A stretch of DNA of 64,000 nucleotides from Sanyastnella coralliicola (GTDB lineage: Bacteria > Bacteroidota > Bacteroidia > Flavobacteriales_D > Sanyastnellaceae): the NCBI RefSeq assembly GCF_030845195.1, contig NZ_CP132543.1:1505501-1569500 (forward strand), written 5' to 3'. This document shows, one piece after another, positions 1 to 8,719 of the stretch (position 1 is its first letter; each line of letters starts with the position of its first letter). The notes beneath the pieces were generated by a model, which was not told the DNA's origin, searched no databases, and worked only from the letters and a program-made list of their open reading frames with translations. The position numbers and the translations under genes were made by a program.

Positions 1-1
1 C

Positions 2-586
2 AATCCGAATGACTTCCCAGTGGATGTGGCAGGATATTACCTTTCAGACAATCCGTTCAATCCAACCAAGTGGCAAATCCCAACGGATCATCCTGATTCT
101 TCAGTGATTGCTGCAGGTGGCTATTTGATCTTCTTTGCAGATGAACAAGGAGGAGAAGGGTGGAACCACACGAACTTCCGCCTATCGAACAACGGTGAGC
201 ACGTGATTTTGAGAAGTCCTGACGGATTCTCCATTGCAGACCAAATCAGTTTTGGTCCACAGCAAGCTGATACTTCATATGGCCGTTTCACTGATGGTGC
301 TCCAACTTGGGTGTTGTTCACGGAAACAACTCCTGAGTATTCGAATAACGGCGCTACGGTAGAAGTAGATGAAGTTCAGATGGAGTACATGATTTATCCA
401 AATCCGGTAACTGCAGGCCAGCCTGTGGTTCTTCCGGAATTCAGTGATGTCAAGGTGTTCAGCATGTCTGGACGTCAGGTTGACCAGCTTCAAAATGTGC
501 GCGAAATCAACACGGAAGACTTCACACCGGGAGTGTATCTCTTGATCATCAATGATCGCTACCGAAGCAAATTACTGGTGCGATAG
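2..586 (+). CDS. T9SS-exported lamin-tail-domain protein, C-terminal part
   Basis: The frame is open to the left edge, so only the last 194 residues are visible and the start lies outside the window. The first part reads as a lamin tail domain (N-P-N-D near the edge, then GYYLSDN and a glycine/aromatic-rich beta region with IAAGGYLIFFAD). The last ~70 residues are a type A T9SS sorting domain: YPNPV, a short beta sandwich, GVYLL and a basic end. Such proteins cross the outer membrane by the type IX system and are released or anchored at the surface. Lamin-tail domains are often appended to secreted nucleases or adhesins in Bacteroidota, but the catalytic part, if any, is not visible. Family is clear; function is not. 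Confidence 0.85.
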   Translation, partial: NPNDFPVDVAGYYLSDNPFNPTKWQIPTDHPDSSVIAAGGYLIFFADEQGGEGWNHTNFRLSNNGEHVILRSPDGFSIADQISFGPQQADTSYGRFTDGAPTWVLFTETTPEYSNNGATVEVDEVQMEYMIYPNPVTAGQPVVLPEFSDVKVFSMSGRQVDQLQNVREINTEDFTPGVYLLIINDRYRSKLLVR

Positions 587-617
587 TCTAAGTTGCTGAT
601 TTGTTAAAGATTATACC

Positions 618-625
618 TATCTTTG
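618..625 (+). promoter_or_regulatory. Bacteroidota-type -7 box upstream of rpsA
   Basis: TATCTTTG matches the TAnnTTTG -7 consensus. A TTG at 593-595 lies 22 nt upstream as a possible -33 element. Transcription would start near 630, giving rpsA a leader of about 85 nt. Confidence 0.5.
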
Positions 626-716
626 CGGCCCGATTTACGCTAATTACGGCCGTTAGCAAAGTATAATCCTCTGATCATTGGCCGGTTAAGATCAGATACA
701 AGTAAATTCTGGCCAC

Positions 717-2870
717 ATGGCAGAAGAAAAAAACGAATCAGCTGAGAACGCTGAGGAGAAAGTAGCAGCAGAACAGGAAGCTCAGACTCCTGAAGCTACA
801 AACGAAGAAGCAGCAACTCCTGCTGCTGAAGAAGCAACCCCAGAAACATCTGAAGAGGCACCAGCTGCAGAAGCAGCGCCAGCTAAAGAAGAGTCTCAGA
901 TCGTAGCTCCAGTCGCAGCAAACGTTGCACCGGAGGATTTCGATTGGGAAACTTTCGAAGGTGGAGATGAAGAATACTCGTCTGACGAGCGTTCGCGTCT
1001 TGAAAATCTTTACGGAAACACACTTTCATTGATCCAAGAGAAGGATGTAATGTCAGGTACAGTTGTTTCTGTAGGTAAGAAAGAGGTTGTTGTAAACATT
1101 GGTTATAAGTCTGAAGGGGTTATCGCTGCTTCAGAATTCCGTTATAACCCAGAGCTAAAGCCTGGCGACGAGATCCCTGTATTCATTGAGAAGCAGGAAG
1201 ACGCTAGCGGTCAGTTGGTTATTTCTCACCGTACTGCACGTATTCACAGTGCATGGGAGAATGTGAACAACGCAATGGAGAAAGATGAAATCATCATGGG
1301 TGAGGTGAAGTGCCGCACAAAAGGTGGTTTGATCGTAGATGTATTCGGTATCGAAGCATTCCTTCCAGGTTCACAGATCGACGTGAAGCCTATCCGCGAC
1401 TACGATCAGTACGTAGGAAAGCAGATGGAATTCAAAGTGGTAAAGATCAACCAAGAATTCAAAAACGTTGTTGTTTCTCACAAAGCGCTTATCGAAGCAG
1501 AGCTTGAAGAGCAGAAGAAACAAATTATCGGCGGGCTTGAAAAAGGTCAGGTACTTGAAGGTATCGTTAAGAACATCACTTCTTACGGTGTGTTTGTTGA
1601 CCTTGGAGGTGTTGATGGTCTTATCCACATCACTGACCTTAGCTGGGGTCGTATCAACCACCCAGAAGAAGTGGTTGAGCTTGATCAGAAGATCAACGTT
1701 GTTATCCTTGACTTCGATGATAACAAGAAGCGTATCGCTCTTGGTCTCAAGCAACTTTCATCTCACCCTTGGGATGCGTTGGATGAGAATCTATCGGTTG
1801 GAGATAAGGTTAAAGGAAAAGTGGTTGTTATGGCTGACTACGGTGCGTTCGTTGAGATCGCTGCTGGAGTTGAAGGTCTTATCCACGTTTCTGAAATGTC
1901 ATGGTCGCAGCACCTACGCAGCGCTCAAGACTTCCTAAAAGTAGGAGATGAGATCGAAGCGGTAATCTTGACACTTGATCGTGAAGACCGTAAGATGTCA
2001 CTTGGTATGAAGCAATTGATGCCAGATCCATGGGAGAACATCGAATCGAAGTACCCAGTGGAATCGCGTCATAAAGCAACCGTACGTAACTTCACTAACT
2101 TCGGTGTATTCGTTGAGTTGGAAGAAGGAATTGACGGATTGATCCACATCTCTGACCTAAGCTGGTCTAAGAAGATCAAGCACCCATCTGAGTTCTGTAA
2201 CATTGGTGACGAACTCGAAGTGATGGTTCTTGAACTAGATAAAGAAAACCGTCGTCTAAGCCTCGGTCACAAGCAACTCGAAGAAAACCCATGGGATGTA
2301 TTCGAGAACGTATTCGCAGTGGGGTCAACTCACCAGGGTACAGTGATCAAGAAAGACGGAAGCCAAGCGATCGTTGCACTTCCATACGGTGTGGAAGGAT
2401 ACTGCAGCACGAAGCAGCTTCGTAAAGAAGACGGATCTCAGATCGACGTAGAAGGAACAGCAGATTTCGTAGTACTCGAGTTCAACAAGAACGCGAAGCG
2501 AATTACTGTGAGCCATACACGTACGTTCGAGGAAGGACCAAAGCGCAAAGAGCGTAAGCCTTCTTCACGAGGTGGAGGTAACATGTCGAAAGCTGTTGAT
2601 CAGGTGAATCAAGGTACAGAGCGTGCTACGCTTGGTGACCTAGGAGTACTTAGCCAGTTGAAAGAACAAATGGAAAGTGGTTCTGAAGCACCAGAAGAAG
2701 TTGTAGAAGAAGTAGTTGAAGAAACAACTGCAGCAGTTGAAGAAACTCCAGTAGCAGAAGCTGCAGAAGAGGCAACTGAAGCAGCAACTGAAGCTACTGA
2801 AGAAGCAACAGACGCAGCGGAAGACGCACCAGCAGAAGACGCTGGAAACGAAGAAGAGAAGGAAGGATAA
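717..2870 (+). CDS. rpsA: 30S ribosomal protein S1
   Basis: 717 aa, larger than the ~557 aa of E. coli S1. Six S1 (OB-fold) RNA-binding repeats are visible at about residues 111-172, 191-256, 277-346, 362-431, 447-518 and 535-600. The central ones carry the GVFVDL..GLIH pattern. S1 binds mRNA on the 30S subunit and helps initiation. Both ends are low-complexity Ala/Glu-rich acidic tails (about residues 1-90 and 655-717), as seen in Bacteroidota S1 proteins. The ATG at 717 is the only start that keeps the acidic tail. It is monocistronic, with a terminator directly downstream. Identity is secure; the role of the tails is unknown to me. Confidence 0.96.
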   Translation: MAEEKNESAENAEEKVAAEQEAQTPEATNEEAATPAAEEATPETSEEAPAAEAAPAKEESQIVAPVAANVAPEDFDWETFEGGDEEYSSDERSRLENLYGNTLSLIQEKDVMSGTVVSVGKKEVVVNIGYKSEGVIAASEFRYNPELKPGDEIPVFIEKQEDASGQLVISHRTARIHSAWENVNNAMEKDEIIMGEVKCRTKGGLIVDVFGIEAFLPGSQIDVKPIRDYDQYVGKQMEFKVVKINQEFKNVVVSHKALIEAELEEQKKQIIGGLEKGQVLEGIVKNITSYGVFVDLGGVDGLIHITDLSWGRINHPEEVVELDQKINVVILDFDDNKKRIALGLKQLSSHPWDALDENLSVGDKVKGKVVVMADYGAFVEIAAGVEGLIHVSEMSWSQHLRSAQDFLKVGDEIEAVILTLDREDRKMSLGMKQLMPDPWENIESKYPVESRHKATVRNFTNFGVFVELEEGIDGLIHISDLSWSKKIKHPSEFCNIGDELEVMVLELDKENRRLSLGHKQLEENPWDVFENVFAVGSTHQGTVIKKDGSQAIVALPYGVEGYCSTKQLRKEDGSQIDVEGTADFVVLEFNKNAKRITVSHTRTFEEGPKRKERKPSSRGGGNMSKAVDQVNQGTERATLGDLGVLSQLKEQMESGSEAPEEVVEEVVEETTAAVEETPVAEAAEEATEAATEATEEATDAAEDAPAEDAGNEEEKEG

Positions 2871-2892
2871 ACCCTTTCATCCGATTATATTT

Positions 2893-2921
2893 AAAAGCCT
2901 CGCCTTGTGCGGGGCTTTTTT
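2893..2921 (+). terminator. Rho-independent terminator of rpsA
   Basis: GC-rich stem AAAGCCTCGC / GCGGGGCTTT with a short loop, followed by a T run. Confidence 0.85.
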
Positions 2922-2980
2922 ATGGACACCCATTGTGGAAAATTGCCAAGGCTGGCATCAAGAATCCTAGGGGAAGCACA

Positions 2981-2988
2981 TATATTTG
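2981..2988 (+). promoter_or_regulatory. -7 box for pyrR, leaderless arrangement
   Basis: TATATTTG fits TAnnTTTG. Only six nt separate it from the pyrR ATG at 2995, so the transcript would begin at or next to the start codon. There is therefore no room for a PyrR-type attenuator upstream of pyrR. Confidence 0.5.
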
Positions 2989-2994
2989 TAATTG

Positions 2995-3537
2995 ATGCGA
3001 CCAACGAAACTCATCGACGAAATTCAGTTCCAATTGATCATTGATCGTTTGGCTCATGAATTAATCGAAAACCACCGCGATTTCAGTAATTCAGTGATTC
3101 TAGGTCTTCAACCTAGAGGGATTTACCTGGCTCACCGCATTGAAGCCAAACTCAAAGAAATCGCTCCTAAAACAGACATCCGATGTGGCGATCTTGATGT
3201 GACTTTCTTTCGCGACGATTTCAGACGCAGAGAGAAACCGCTCAATCCAAACGCTACGAAGATTGATTTTATCATCGAAGACCAACGGATAATCTTGGTC
3301 GACGATGTGCTATATACAGGAAGAACCATCCGTTCAGGCCTGGATGCGATGCTATCATACGGTAGACCCCGTTCGGTTGAATTATTGGTGATGATTGATC
3401 GAAGATTCTCACGCGAGCTACCAATCGAACCTAAATATGTGGGAAGAGCCGTTGACTCTATCGAAGGACAACGCGTCAACGTACAATGGAAAGAAGTAAC
3501 GGGTAAAGACCTGGTTGAACTACATACAACACTATGA
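2995..3537 (+). CDS. pyrR: PyrR-type uracil phosphoribosyltransferase / regulator
   Basis: 180 aa, the usual PyrR length. The PRPP-binding loop ILVDDVLYTGRT is at residues 100-111 and the family motif LQPRGIYLA at 39-47. PyrR proteins bind uridine nucleotides and, in Firmicutes, pyr mRNA; many also have weak UPRTase activity. The ATG at 2995 is preferred over the in-frame TTG just before it. The gene overlaps pyrB by 4 bp (ATGA), forming a pyrR-pyrB operon. Whether it regulates here by RNA attenuation is doubtful, because the promoter box lies only six nt before the start codon and no leader terminator is seen. Confidence 0.93.
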   Translation: MRPTKLIDEIQFQLIIDRLAHELIENHRDFSNSVILGLQPRGIYLAHRIEAKLKEIAPKTDIRCGDLDVTFFRDDFRRREKPLNPNATKIDFIIEDQRIILVDDVLYTGRTIRSGLDAMLSYGRPRSVELLVMIDRRFSRELPIEPKYVGRAVDSIEGQRVNVQWKEVTGKDLVELHTTL

Positions 3538-4484
3538 ATGAACAACTAAGCGTCGAACATCTTATTGGGATCAAAGGACTGACCAAGTCTGACATTGAAC
3601 TCATCTTTCGCACAGCAGACGAGTTCAAAGAGGTGATCAATCGACCGATCAAGAAGGTGCCTTCGCTGCGCGATATCACAGTGGCGAACCTTTTCTTTGA
3701 AAACTCCACACGTACACGTCTTTCGTTTGAACTGGCTGAGAAACGTCTCTCTGCTGACGTGGTGAACTTCAGTGCTTCATCGAGCTCTGTGAAGAAAGGA
3801 GAGACCCTCATTGATACAGTGAACAACATCTTGGCAATGAAAGTTGACATGGTGGTGATGCGTCATCCTGACCCGGGAGCGGCTTTGTTTCTTTCGAAGC
3901 AGGTGAATACACGTATCGTTAACGCTGGAGATGGAACCCACGAGCACCCAACACAGGCCTTGCTTGATGCTTACTCTATGCGAGAGCGTTTAGGTCCAAA
4001 TTTCAAAGGACGTAAAGTAGCGATCGTCGGTGATATCACACACTCGCGTGTGGCGCTATCGAACATCTACTGCCTCAAAACACTTGGAGCAGAAGTCATG
4101 GTTTGCGGACCAAGCACACTCATCCCAAAGCACATTGAAGCGTTAGGAGTGAAGGTGTCAAATAACTTGGATGAAGCGCTGAACTGGTGTGATGTTGCGA
4201 ATATGTTGCGCATCCAACTGGAGCGCCAAGGAGGGGACGATGACGTAGCTTTCTTCCCGAGCATTCGTGAATACTCAGCTCAATACGGGTTGACCCTCGA
4301 AAAACTTAAAAGTTTAGAAAAAGAGATCGTTGTTATGCACCCTGGTCCAATCAATAGAGGAGTGGAAATTACCAGTGAAGTCGCTGATTCTGATCAAGCC
4401 ATCATTTTAGATCAAGTTGAAAACGGTGTAGCAGTCCGAATGGCCGTGCTATACTTGCTTGCATCGCAAATTGAACGGAACTAA
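3534..4484 (+). CDS. pyrB: Aspartate carbamoyltransferase catalytic subunit
   Basis: 316 aa. Joins carbamoyl phosphate and aspartate to N-carbamoyl-aspartate, the committed step of UMP synthesis. Visible motifs: the carbamoyl-phosphate loop STRTR at residues 58-62, HPTQALLD mid-protein, and HPGPINRGVE near the C-terminus. Start overlaps the pyrR stop by 4 bp, so the two are translationally coupled. No pyrI regulatory-subunit gene follows; the next gene is an unrelated STAS protein. Confidence 0.97.
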   Translation: MNEQLSVEHLIGIKGLTKSDIELIFRTADEFKEVINRPIKKVPSLRDITVANLFFENSTRTRLSFELAEKRLSADVVNFSASSSSVKKGETLIDTVNNILAMKVDMVVMRHPDPGAALFLSKQVNTRIVNAGDGTHEHPTQALLDAYSMRERLGPNFKGRKVAIVGDITHSRVALSNIYCLKTLGAEVMVCGPSTLIPKHIEALGVKVSNNLDEALNWCDVANMLRIQLERQGGDDDVAFFPSIREYSAQYGLTLEKLKSLEKEIVVMHPGPINRGVEITSEVADSDQAIILDQVENGVAVRMAVLYLLASQIERN

Positions 4485-4520
4485 AAAATACTATCTTTAC
4501 CACAAACTGTACGTTATAGT

Positions 4521-4883
4521 ATGAAATTCGAAGTTGAAAACAAGGACAAGGTAGTGGTTGTGAAAACCAAAGTTGAGAAGCTTGACGCCCTTCAGGCACC
4601 TGAGCTCAAAACTGAGTTGGTTATGCTCAACAAAAACGGTGATAAGAATATCATCCTTGACATGTCTGAAACACGCTACTGTGATTCATCTGGCTTGAGC
4701 GCCGTGTTGGTCGCAAATCGTCTTTGCCGTGATAGTAATGGATCATTTGTGTTGTGTGGATTACAACCTACGGTACAAAAATTGATAACTATTTCTCAGT
4801 TGGATTCGGTTTTGAAGATCACACCAACATTGAACGAAGCTGTTGACCTCGTCTACATGGACGAAGTAGAGCGTGATCTCTAA
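4521..4883 (+). CDS. STAS-domain anti-sigma-factor-antagonist-like protein
   Basis: 120 aa, one STAS domain over nearly the whole length. The phospho-acceptor region CDSSGLSAV is at residues 54-62, so Ser56/Ser57 is the likely phosphorylation site. SpoIIAA-like proteins act by switching partner kinases through this serine. No anti-sigma kinase or PP2C phosphatase is encoded nearby, so the partner is unknown. It lies 36 nt after pyrB, and a TATCTTTA box at about 4491-4498 may give it its own promoter. Confidence 0.85.
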   Translation: MKFEVENKDKVVVVKTKVEKLDALQAPELKTELVMLNKNGDKNIILDMSETRYCDSSGLSAVLVANRLCRDSNGSFVLCGLQPTVQKLITISQLDSVLKITPTLNEAVDLVYMDEVERDL

Positions 4884-4901
4884 GCCTAACAAAGAAGAAC
4901 T

Positions 4902-5699
4902 ATGAAGAGAATTTTACTTTTTGCTACTGCTCTGTTTGCTTTTACTGCTGCTAGCGCCCAATGTACAGCTGACTACGATTTTGGAGACCTACCATTCGGT
5001 GTATCTCCTGACCCGCTGTTAGGAGAGTCTTTTGAGGTAGCTGAACTTGGAATGGCCTACGAAGATGTGATCCACATCATGGTCCCTACAAGTGCTGCTG
5101 ATATCGATGACACATTCCCTGCGGAAGCGCCGATTGACTCTGTTGTGTTGGTGAATATCTCATTCGTACTTGCGGATGTGACATACACTTTAGAGGAAAT
5201 GGGTCTTGAGGCGGTCTGCAACAACAATGGTGATTCTCCTGATCCATGCACATTCTACGGTGGTACTCAGTACTGCGCAAGTCTTGAAGGAACACCACTG
5301 ATTGCTGGTGAGTTCCAGTTGATCATTACTGTTCAAGGATGGACAACCGTATTCGGAGTGCCAATCTCACAGAACATCGATTTCGATCAGTACACTTTCA
5401 TTGTGTCTGATGGAACTTCAGTAGCGGAGAACGCAGCACTAGAGCTTTCTCTAGGAAACAACGTTCCTAACCCTGCTGATGATCAAACAACGGTTCCATT
5501 TACCTTGAATAAGGCGGAGTCAGTTCGTTTGACGGTAATTAACCTTCTCGGTGAAGCGGTTATTGATGAACTGATTGACGGACGTCGCGGAAATAACAAC
5601 ACCGTTCTTGATGTCTCAGAACTAAACAATGGTATCTACCTCTACAGCATCGAGGCTGCAGGTAAGAAAATGACGAAACGTATGGTTATCAATCGATAA
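4902..5699 (+). CDS. Secreted protein with T9SS sorting domain
   Basis: 265 aa. A signal peptide (MKRILLFATALFAF...ASAQ) is followed by a ~150-residue acidic beta-rich region with paired cysteines that I do not recognise. A type A sorting domain follows from about residue 185 (NVPNPADDQTTVPF, NGIYLYSIE, and a basic end KKMTKRMVINR). Predicted to be exported by the type IX system. The TAG-rich signal-peptide DNA contains a GCTAGCGC core resembling the dispersed motif found elsewhere in the window. It lies 18 nt after the STAS gene and is closed by a strong terminator. Confidence 0.85.
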   Translation: MKRILLFATALFAFTAASAQCTADYDFGDLPFGVSPDPLLGESFEVAELGMAYEDVIHIMVPTSAADIDDTFPAEAPIDSVVLVNISFVLADVTYTLEEMGLEAVCNNNGDSPDPCTFYGGTQYCASLEGTPLIAGEFQLIITVQGWTTVFGVPISQNIDFDQYTFIVSDGTSVAENAALELSLGNNVPNPADDQTTVPFTLNKAESVRLTVINLLGEAVIDELIDGRRGNNNTVLDVSELNNGIYLYSIEAAGKKMTKRMVINR

Positions 5700-5718
5700 T
5701 CATCACCTCATAAAATTC

Positions 5719-5747
5719 AAAACCGCTCCCTGTTGAGCGGTTTTTTT
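5719..5747 (+). terminator. Rho-independent terminator
   Basis: Perfect stem AAAACCGCTC / GAGCGGTTTT with a 6-nt loop and a run of seven T. The T run ends immediately before the GTG start of rnz. Confidence 0.92.
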
Positions 5748-5749
5748 GT

Positions 5750-6685
5750 GTGAAATTCGAAGTAAACATACTAGGCTGTGGGGCAGCTACGCCCACGATG
5801 AGACACCTTCCGACGTCTCAGTTGATTAATGTGCATGATAAGCTGTTCCTGATTGACTGTGGCGAGGGAAGCCAGCTTCAACTGAGGAAATACAAATTCC
5901 GGTTCCAACGGATTGATAACATATTCATTTCTCATCTACACGGGGATCATTATCTCGGCCTCATGGGACTGTTGTCAAGCATGCATCTGCTCGGACGAAA
6001 GAAGAAACTCAATCTCTATGCACCTCCCGCGCTTCAAGAGATTTTGGAGGTGCAATTCCGCGCTAGCGAAACAAGACTCTCTTTCGAAATTGAATACATC
6101 AATAGTATCGTCAAAGAGACAACCCTTTTATATGAAGATCGCACGGTAGAAGTGTATGCTTTTCCACTAAAGCATCGGGTGAAGTGCTCTGGATTCTTGT
6201 TTACAGAGAAAGAACGCAAGGCGAAAGTGATGCGTCCGAAAATTCAAGAATTTGGACTTACCGTAAGTGAGATTTTAGCGGCTAAAGAAAAGCGAGATAT
6301 CGAAAGAGAAAGTGGAGAGGTGATCAAATGGCAATGGGTAACTCACTTGCCTGAGCCTCCAAGGAAATATGCTTTCTGCAGCGACACAGCTTATTCAGAG
6401 AAAGTGATCGAGGCCGTAAAAGGTGTTGACTTACTCTATCATGAAGCCACATTCCTATCAAACCTTGAGAAACGAGCCAAAGAGACTTTTCATACGACAG
6501 CGGCACAAGCAGGTGAAGTAGCGAAGAAAGCAAAGGTGGGACAATTGATGATTGGACACTTCAGTTCACGCTATAGTGATGACGATTTGTTACTTGAGGA
6601 AACCAAGACAGTCTTCGAGAATGCGATTGCCGCAAACGAAGGACTTACCGTGGCAGTACAATCTCATGACAATTCTCAGGCATGA
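5750..6685 (+). CDS. rnz: Ribonuclease Z (tRNA 3'-end processing)
   Basis: 311 aa, typical bacterial RNase Z. Endonuclease that removes the 3' trailer from tRNA precursors lacking encoded CCA. The metallo-beta-lactamase signature SHLHGDH is at residues 61-67, and further metal ligands are expected in the CSDTAY and GHFSSRY segments. GTG start chosen because the first in-frame ATG (residue 17) would delete the conserved opening strand (EVNILGCGAATPT). The start codon abuts the upstream terminator, so its promoter must lie within or before that hairpin, or translation uses read-through mRNA. An exact copy of the dispersed 16-mer lies at 6056-6071. Confidence 0.94.
   Translation: MKFEVNILGCGAATPTMRHLPTSQLINVHDKLFLIDCGEGSQLQLRKYKFRFQRIDNIFISHLHGDHYLGLMGLLSSMHLLGRKKKLNLYAPPALQEILEVQFRASETRLSFEIEYINSIVKETTLLYEDRTVEVYAFPLKHRVKCSGFLFTEKERKAKVMRPKIQEFGLTVSEILAAKEKRDIERESGEVIKWQWVTHLPEPPRKYAFCSDTAYSEKVIEAVKGVDLLYHEATFLSNLEKRAKETFHTTAAQAGEVAKKAKVGQLMIGHFSSRYSDDDLLLEETKTVFENAIAANEGLTVAVQSHDNSQA
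6056..6071 (+). repeat. Dispersed 16-mer, exact copy 1 (in rnz)
   Basis: TTCCGCGCTAGCGAAA, reverse complement of TTTCGCTAGCGCGGAA. Read in frame as Phe-Arg-Ala-Ser-Glu. Confidence 0.85.
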
Positions 6686-6722
6686 GTTGACAAAATCATT
6701 TGGCGAGTGCACAAAACAGGGT

Positions 6723-6730
6723 TACCTTTG
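6723..6730 (+). promoter_or_regulatory. -33/-7 promoter of the LuxR-type regulator
   Basis: TACCTTTG with a TTG at 6700-6702, 20 nt upstream: a textbook Bacteroidota spacing. Predicted transcript start near 6737, about 23 nt before the TTG start codon. Confidence 0.6.
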
Positions 6731-6759
6731 TTATTTAGAAAGGATTTAAATAAAGCCCT

Positions 6760-7443
6760 TTGACGCGAGTTGTAATAGCAGATAGTAACCACATCATTCG
6801 ATGCGGACTTGCCACGATCTTCGGGAATTACGAAGAGATTGAATTGGTAGGTGAAGCAGTGAATGACGCATCTCTAGAGGAGTTGGTCACCAACTTCGAG
6901 CCAGACGTGGTCATGATGGATTTCGTCGCTCCAGGGTTTTCTATTGATTCTGTCCCCAAAGTGAAACAACTGAGCAAAGGCCTGAAGGTCGTTGCTATTA
7001 CCACTGAGCAATCTTCTCAAACCGTGGTGAATGCGTTACGCGTAGGTGTTGATAGCTACATCAAGAAAGACTGCGACATCAATGAAATCGTAGATTCTGT
7101 GAAGGAAACAGGCAAAGGAGGGAAGTTCTTCTGTGGCCAGATCCTTGAAGCTGTTCGACGCGACGCGATCGATCTACACGACGTTGAATTGGGAGAATTG
7201 AACTGTGAGCCTGTTTCATTGAGTCGACGTGAGATGGAGGTGATCACCATGATTGCTGAAGGTCACACCAACAACCAAATCGCAGAAAAGTTGTTCCTAA
7301 GTGCCCATACCGTAAATACGCACCGGAAAAACATCATGCAGAAGTTGGGAGTTAATAACACGGCGGCAATTGTAATGTACGCGGTTAAGGCTCAACTAGT
7401 AAGCCCGAATAAGTTCTTATTCTCGCCTCAAGGAAACGAGTAG
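6760..7443 (+). CDS. NarL/LuxR-family response regulator
   Basis: 227 aa. N-terminal receiver domain with likely phospho-acceptor Asp54 (VMMDF) and the switch lysine near residues 102-103. C-terminal LuxR-type helix-turn-helix at about 153-210 (LSRREMEV, TNNQIAEKLFLSAHTVNTH). The start is TTG; no ATG lies near the beginning of the receiver fold. No kinase gene is adjacent, so it is an orphan regulator. Targets are unknown. Confidence 0.9.
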   Translation: MTRVVIADSNHIIRCGLATIFGNYEEIELVGEAVNDASLEELVTNFEPDVVMMDFVAPGFSIDSVPKVKQLSKGLKVVAITTEQSSQTVVNALRVGVDSYIKKDCDINEIVDSVKETGKGGKFFCGQILEAVRRDAIDLHDVELGELNCEPVSLSRREMEVITMIAEGHTNNQIAEKLFLSAHTVNTHRKNIMQKLGVNNTAAIVMYAVKAQLVSPNKFLFSPQGNE

Positions 7444-7565
7444 AGTTAACCTGAATTGTGAGTCAGCTAGGCCGTTCTCCGCTTTGAGTTCCTTATATTC
7501 GCGTTGCGCGACAGAGGTCGCAGATCGGGGCAATTAAGCCCTCATCAAGCCTAAATGACAGGAAG

Positions 7566-8636
7566 ATGATCGTATCAGAATCTATGTTTGACATTGAAGA
7601 AGTAGGGGCTTCACGCCTCCCAGAGGTTGATTTTGACAACCTGCCATTCGGACGGGTCTTTTCAGACCACATGTTTGTAATGGATTATAAAGACGGAGCT
7701 TGGCAAAAAGGCCAAATCGTTCCGTTCCAGAACCTCTCCATGAACCCTGCATCGTCAGTAATCCACTACGGGCAGTCAATCTTCGAAGGAATGAAAGCCT
7801 TCCGAGGAAATTCAGGAGATGTATACCTTTTTAGACCAGAGAAAAATATTGAGCGTTTCAATTTGAGCGCTGAGCGTATGTGTATGCCTCATGTAGATCC
7901 TTCTACATTCAAAGAAGCGCTAATGCAGCTATTGAATATAGATCAAGGATGGGTTCCATCAAATCCAGACGCGTCCCTCTACATTCGTCCGTTCATGTTC
8001 GCCACTGATGAATACATCGGTGTAAAACCATCGGAAACTTACCGTTTCATGATTTTCACTTGTCCTGTTGGCGCGTACTACGGAAGTGAGGTGAACGTGA
8101 AGATTGAAACCAAGTTTGTGCGTTCAGCACCAGGAGGTACTGGGTATGCAAAGGCAGCTGGAAACTACGCAGGTGCATTGTACCCAGCGAAGATGGCCCA
8201 AGAAGAAGGCTACCAGCAGTTGATTTGGACAGACGCTGTAGAGCACAAGTACATTGAGGAATCAGGTACAATGAATGTCGTTTTCCGTTCAGGGAATAAA
8301 ATCATTTCTCCTTCAACGAGTGAAACGATACTTGCCGGGATTACGCGCGACAGTGTTTTGACGCTTGCACGTGATTGGGGATACGATGTTGAAGAACGTC
8401 GAGTATCCGTGGCTGAAATCATCGACCTCGCAAAGATGGGAGCTCTAGATGAAGCCTTTGGTGCCGGAACAGCCGCTACCATTGCACCTATCAGAAGCAT
8501 CGCTTTCGAAGGTGTTGATTATGAGCTGGCTCCTTCTGAAACATGGGAGTTCGCAAACAAAGCAAAGAAAGCCCTCAACGCCATTAAGCGTGGAGAGGTA
8601 GAAGATAAGTTCAACTGGAATCTGAAGATCTCCTGA
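7566..8636 (+). CDS. ilvE: Branched-chain amino acid aminotransferase
   Basis: 356 aa, fold-type IV PLP enzyme of the longer eukaryote-like BCAT class. It interconverts Leu/Ile/Val and their keto acids. The PLP-binding lysine is expected at Lys196 in GYAKAAGNYAG, which aligns with the CKMGGNYG site of human BCAT. The region EESGTMNVVF is also characteristic. It is preceded by a 122-nt gap with no recognised element and followed by a clear terminator, so it is probably monocistronic. Confidence 0.94.
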   Translation: MIVSESMFDIEEVGASRLPEVDFDNLPFGRVFSDHMFVMDYKDGAWQKGQIVPFQNLSMNPASSVIHYGQSIFEGMKAFRGNSGDVYLFRPEKNIERFNLSAERMCMPHVDPSTFKEALMQLLNIDQGWVPSNPDASLYIRPFMFATDEYIGVKPSETYRFMIFTCPVGAYYGSEVNVKIETKFVRSAPGGTGYAKAAGNYAGALYPAKMAQEEGYQQLIWTDAVEHKYIEESGTMNVVFRSGNKIISPSTSETILAGITRDSVLTLARDWGYDVEERRVSVAEIIDLAKMGALDEAFGAGTAATIAPIRSIAFEGVDYELAPSETWEFANKAKKALNAIKRGEVEDKFNWNLKIS

Positions 8637-8654
8637 TTCCACACGCTAAATTAG

Positions 8655-8680
8655 AAGGTCACCTTTGGTGGCCTTTTTTT
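8655..8680 (+). terminator. Rho-independent terminator of ilvE
   Basis: AAGGTCACC / GGTGGCCTT stem with a 3-nt loop and a run of seven T. Confidence 0.85.
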
Positions 8681-8719
8681 ATGGAATATCGCGACCTTTA
8701 GCATCAAGAGATAAAGCCT

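Noticed and set aside
1468-1938. Long overlapping frames inside rpsA on both strands
   Set aside because: Alternative-frame readings of a strongly biased, highly expressed gene; no start context and no family match.
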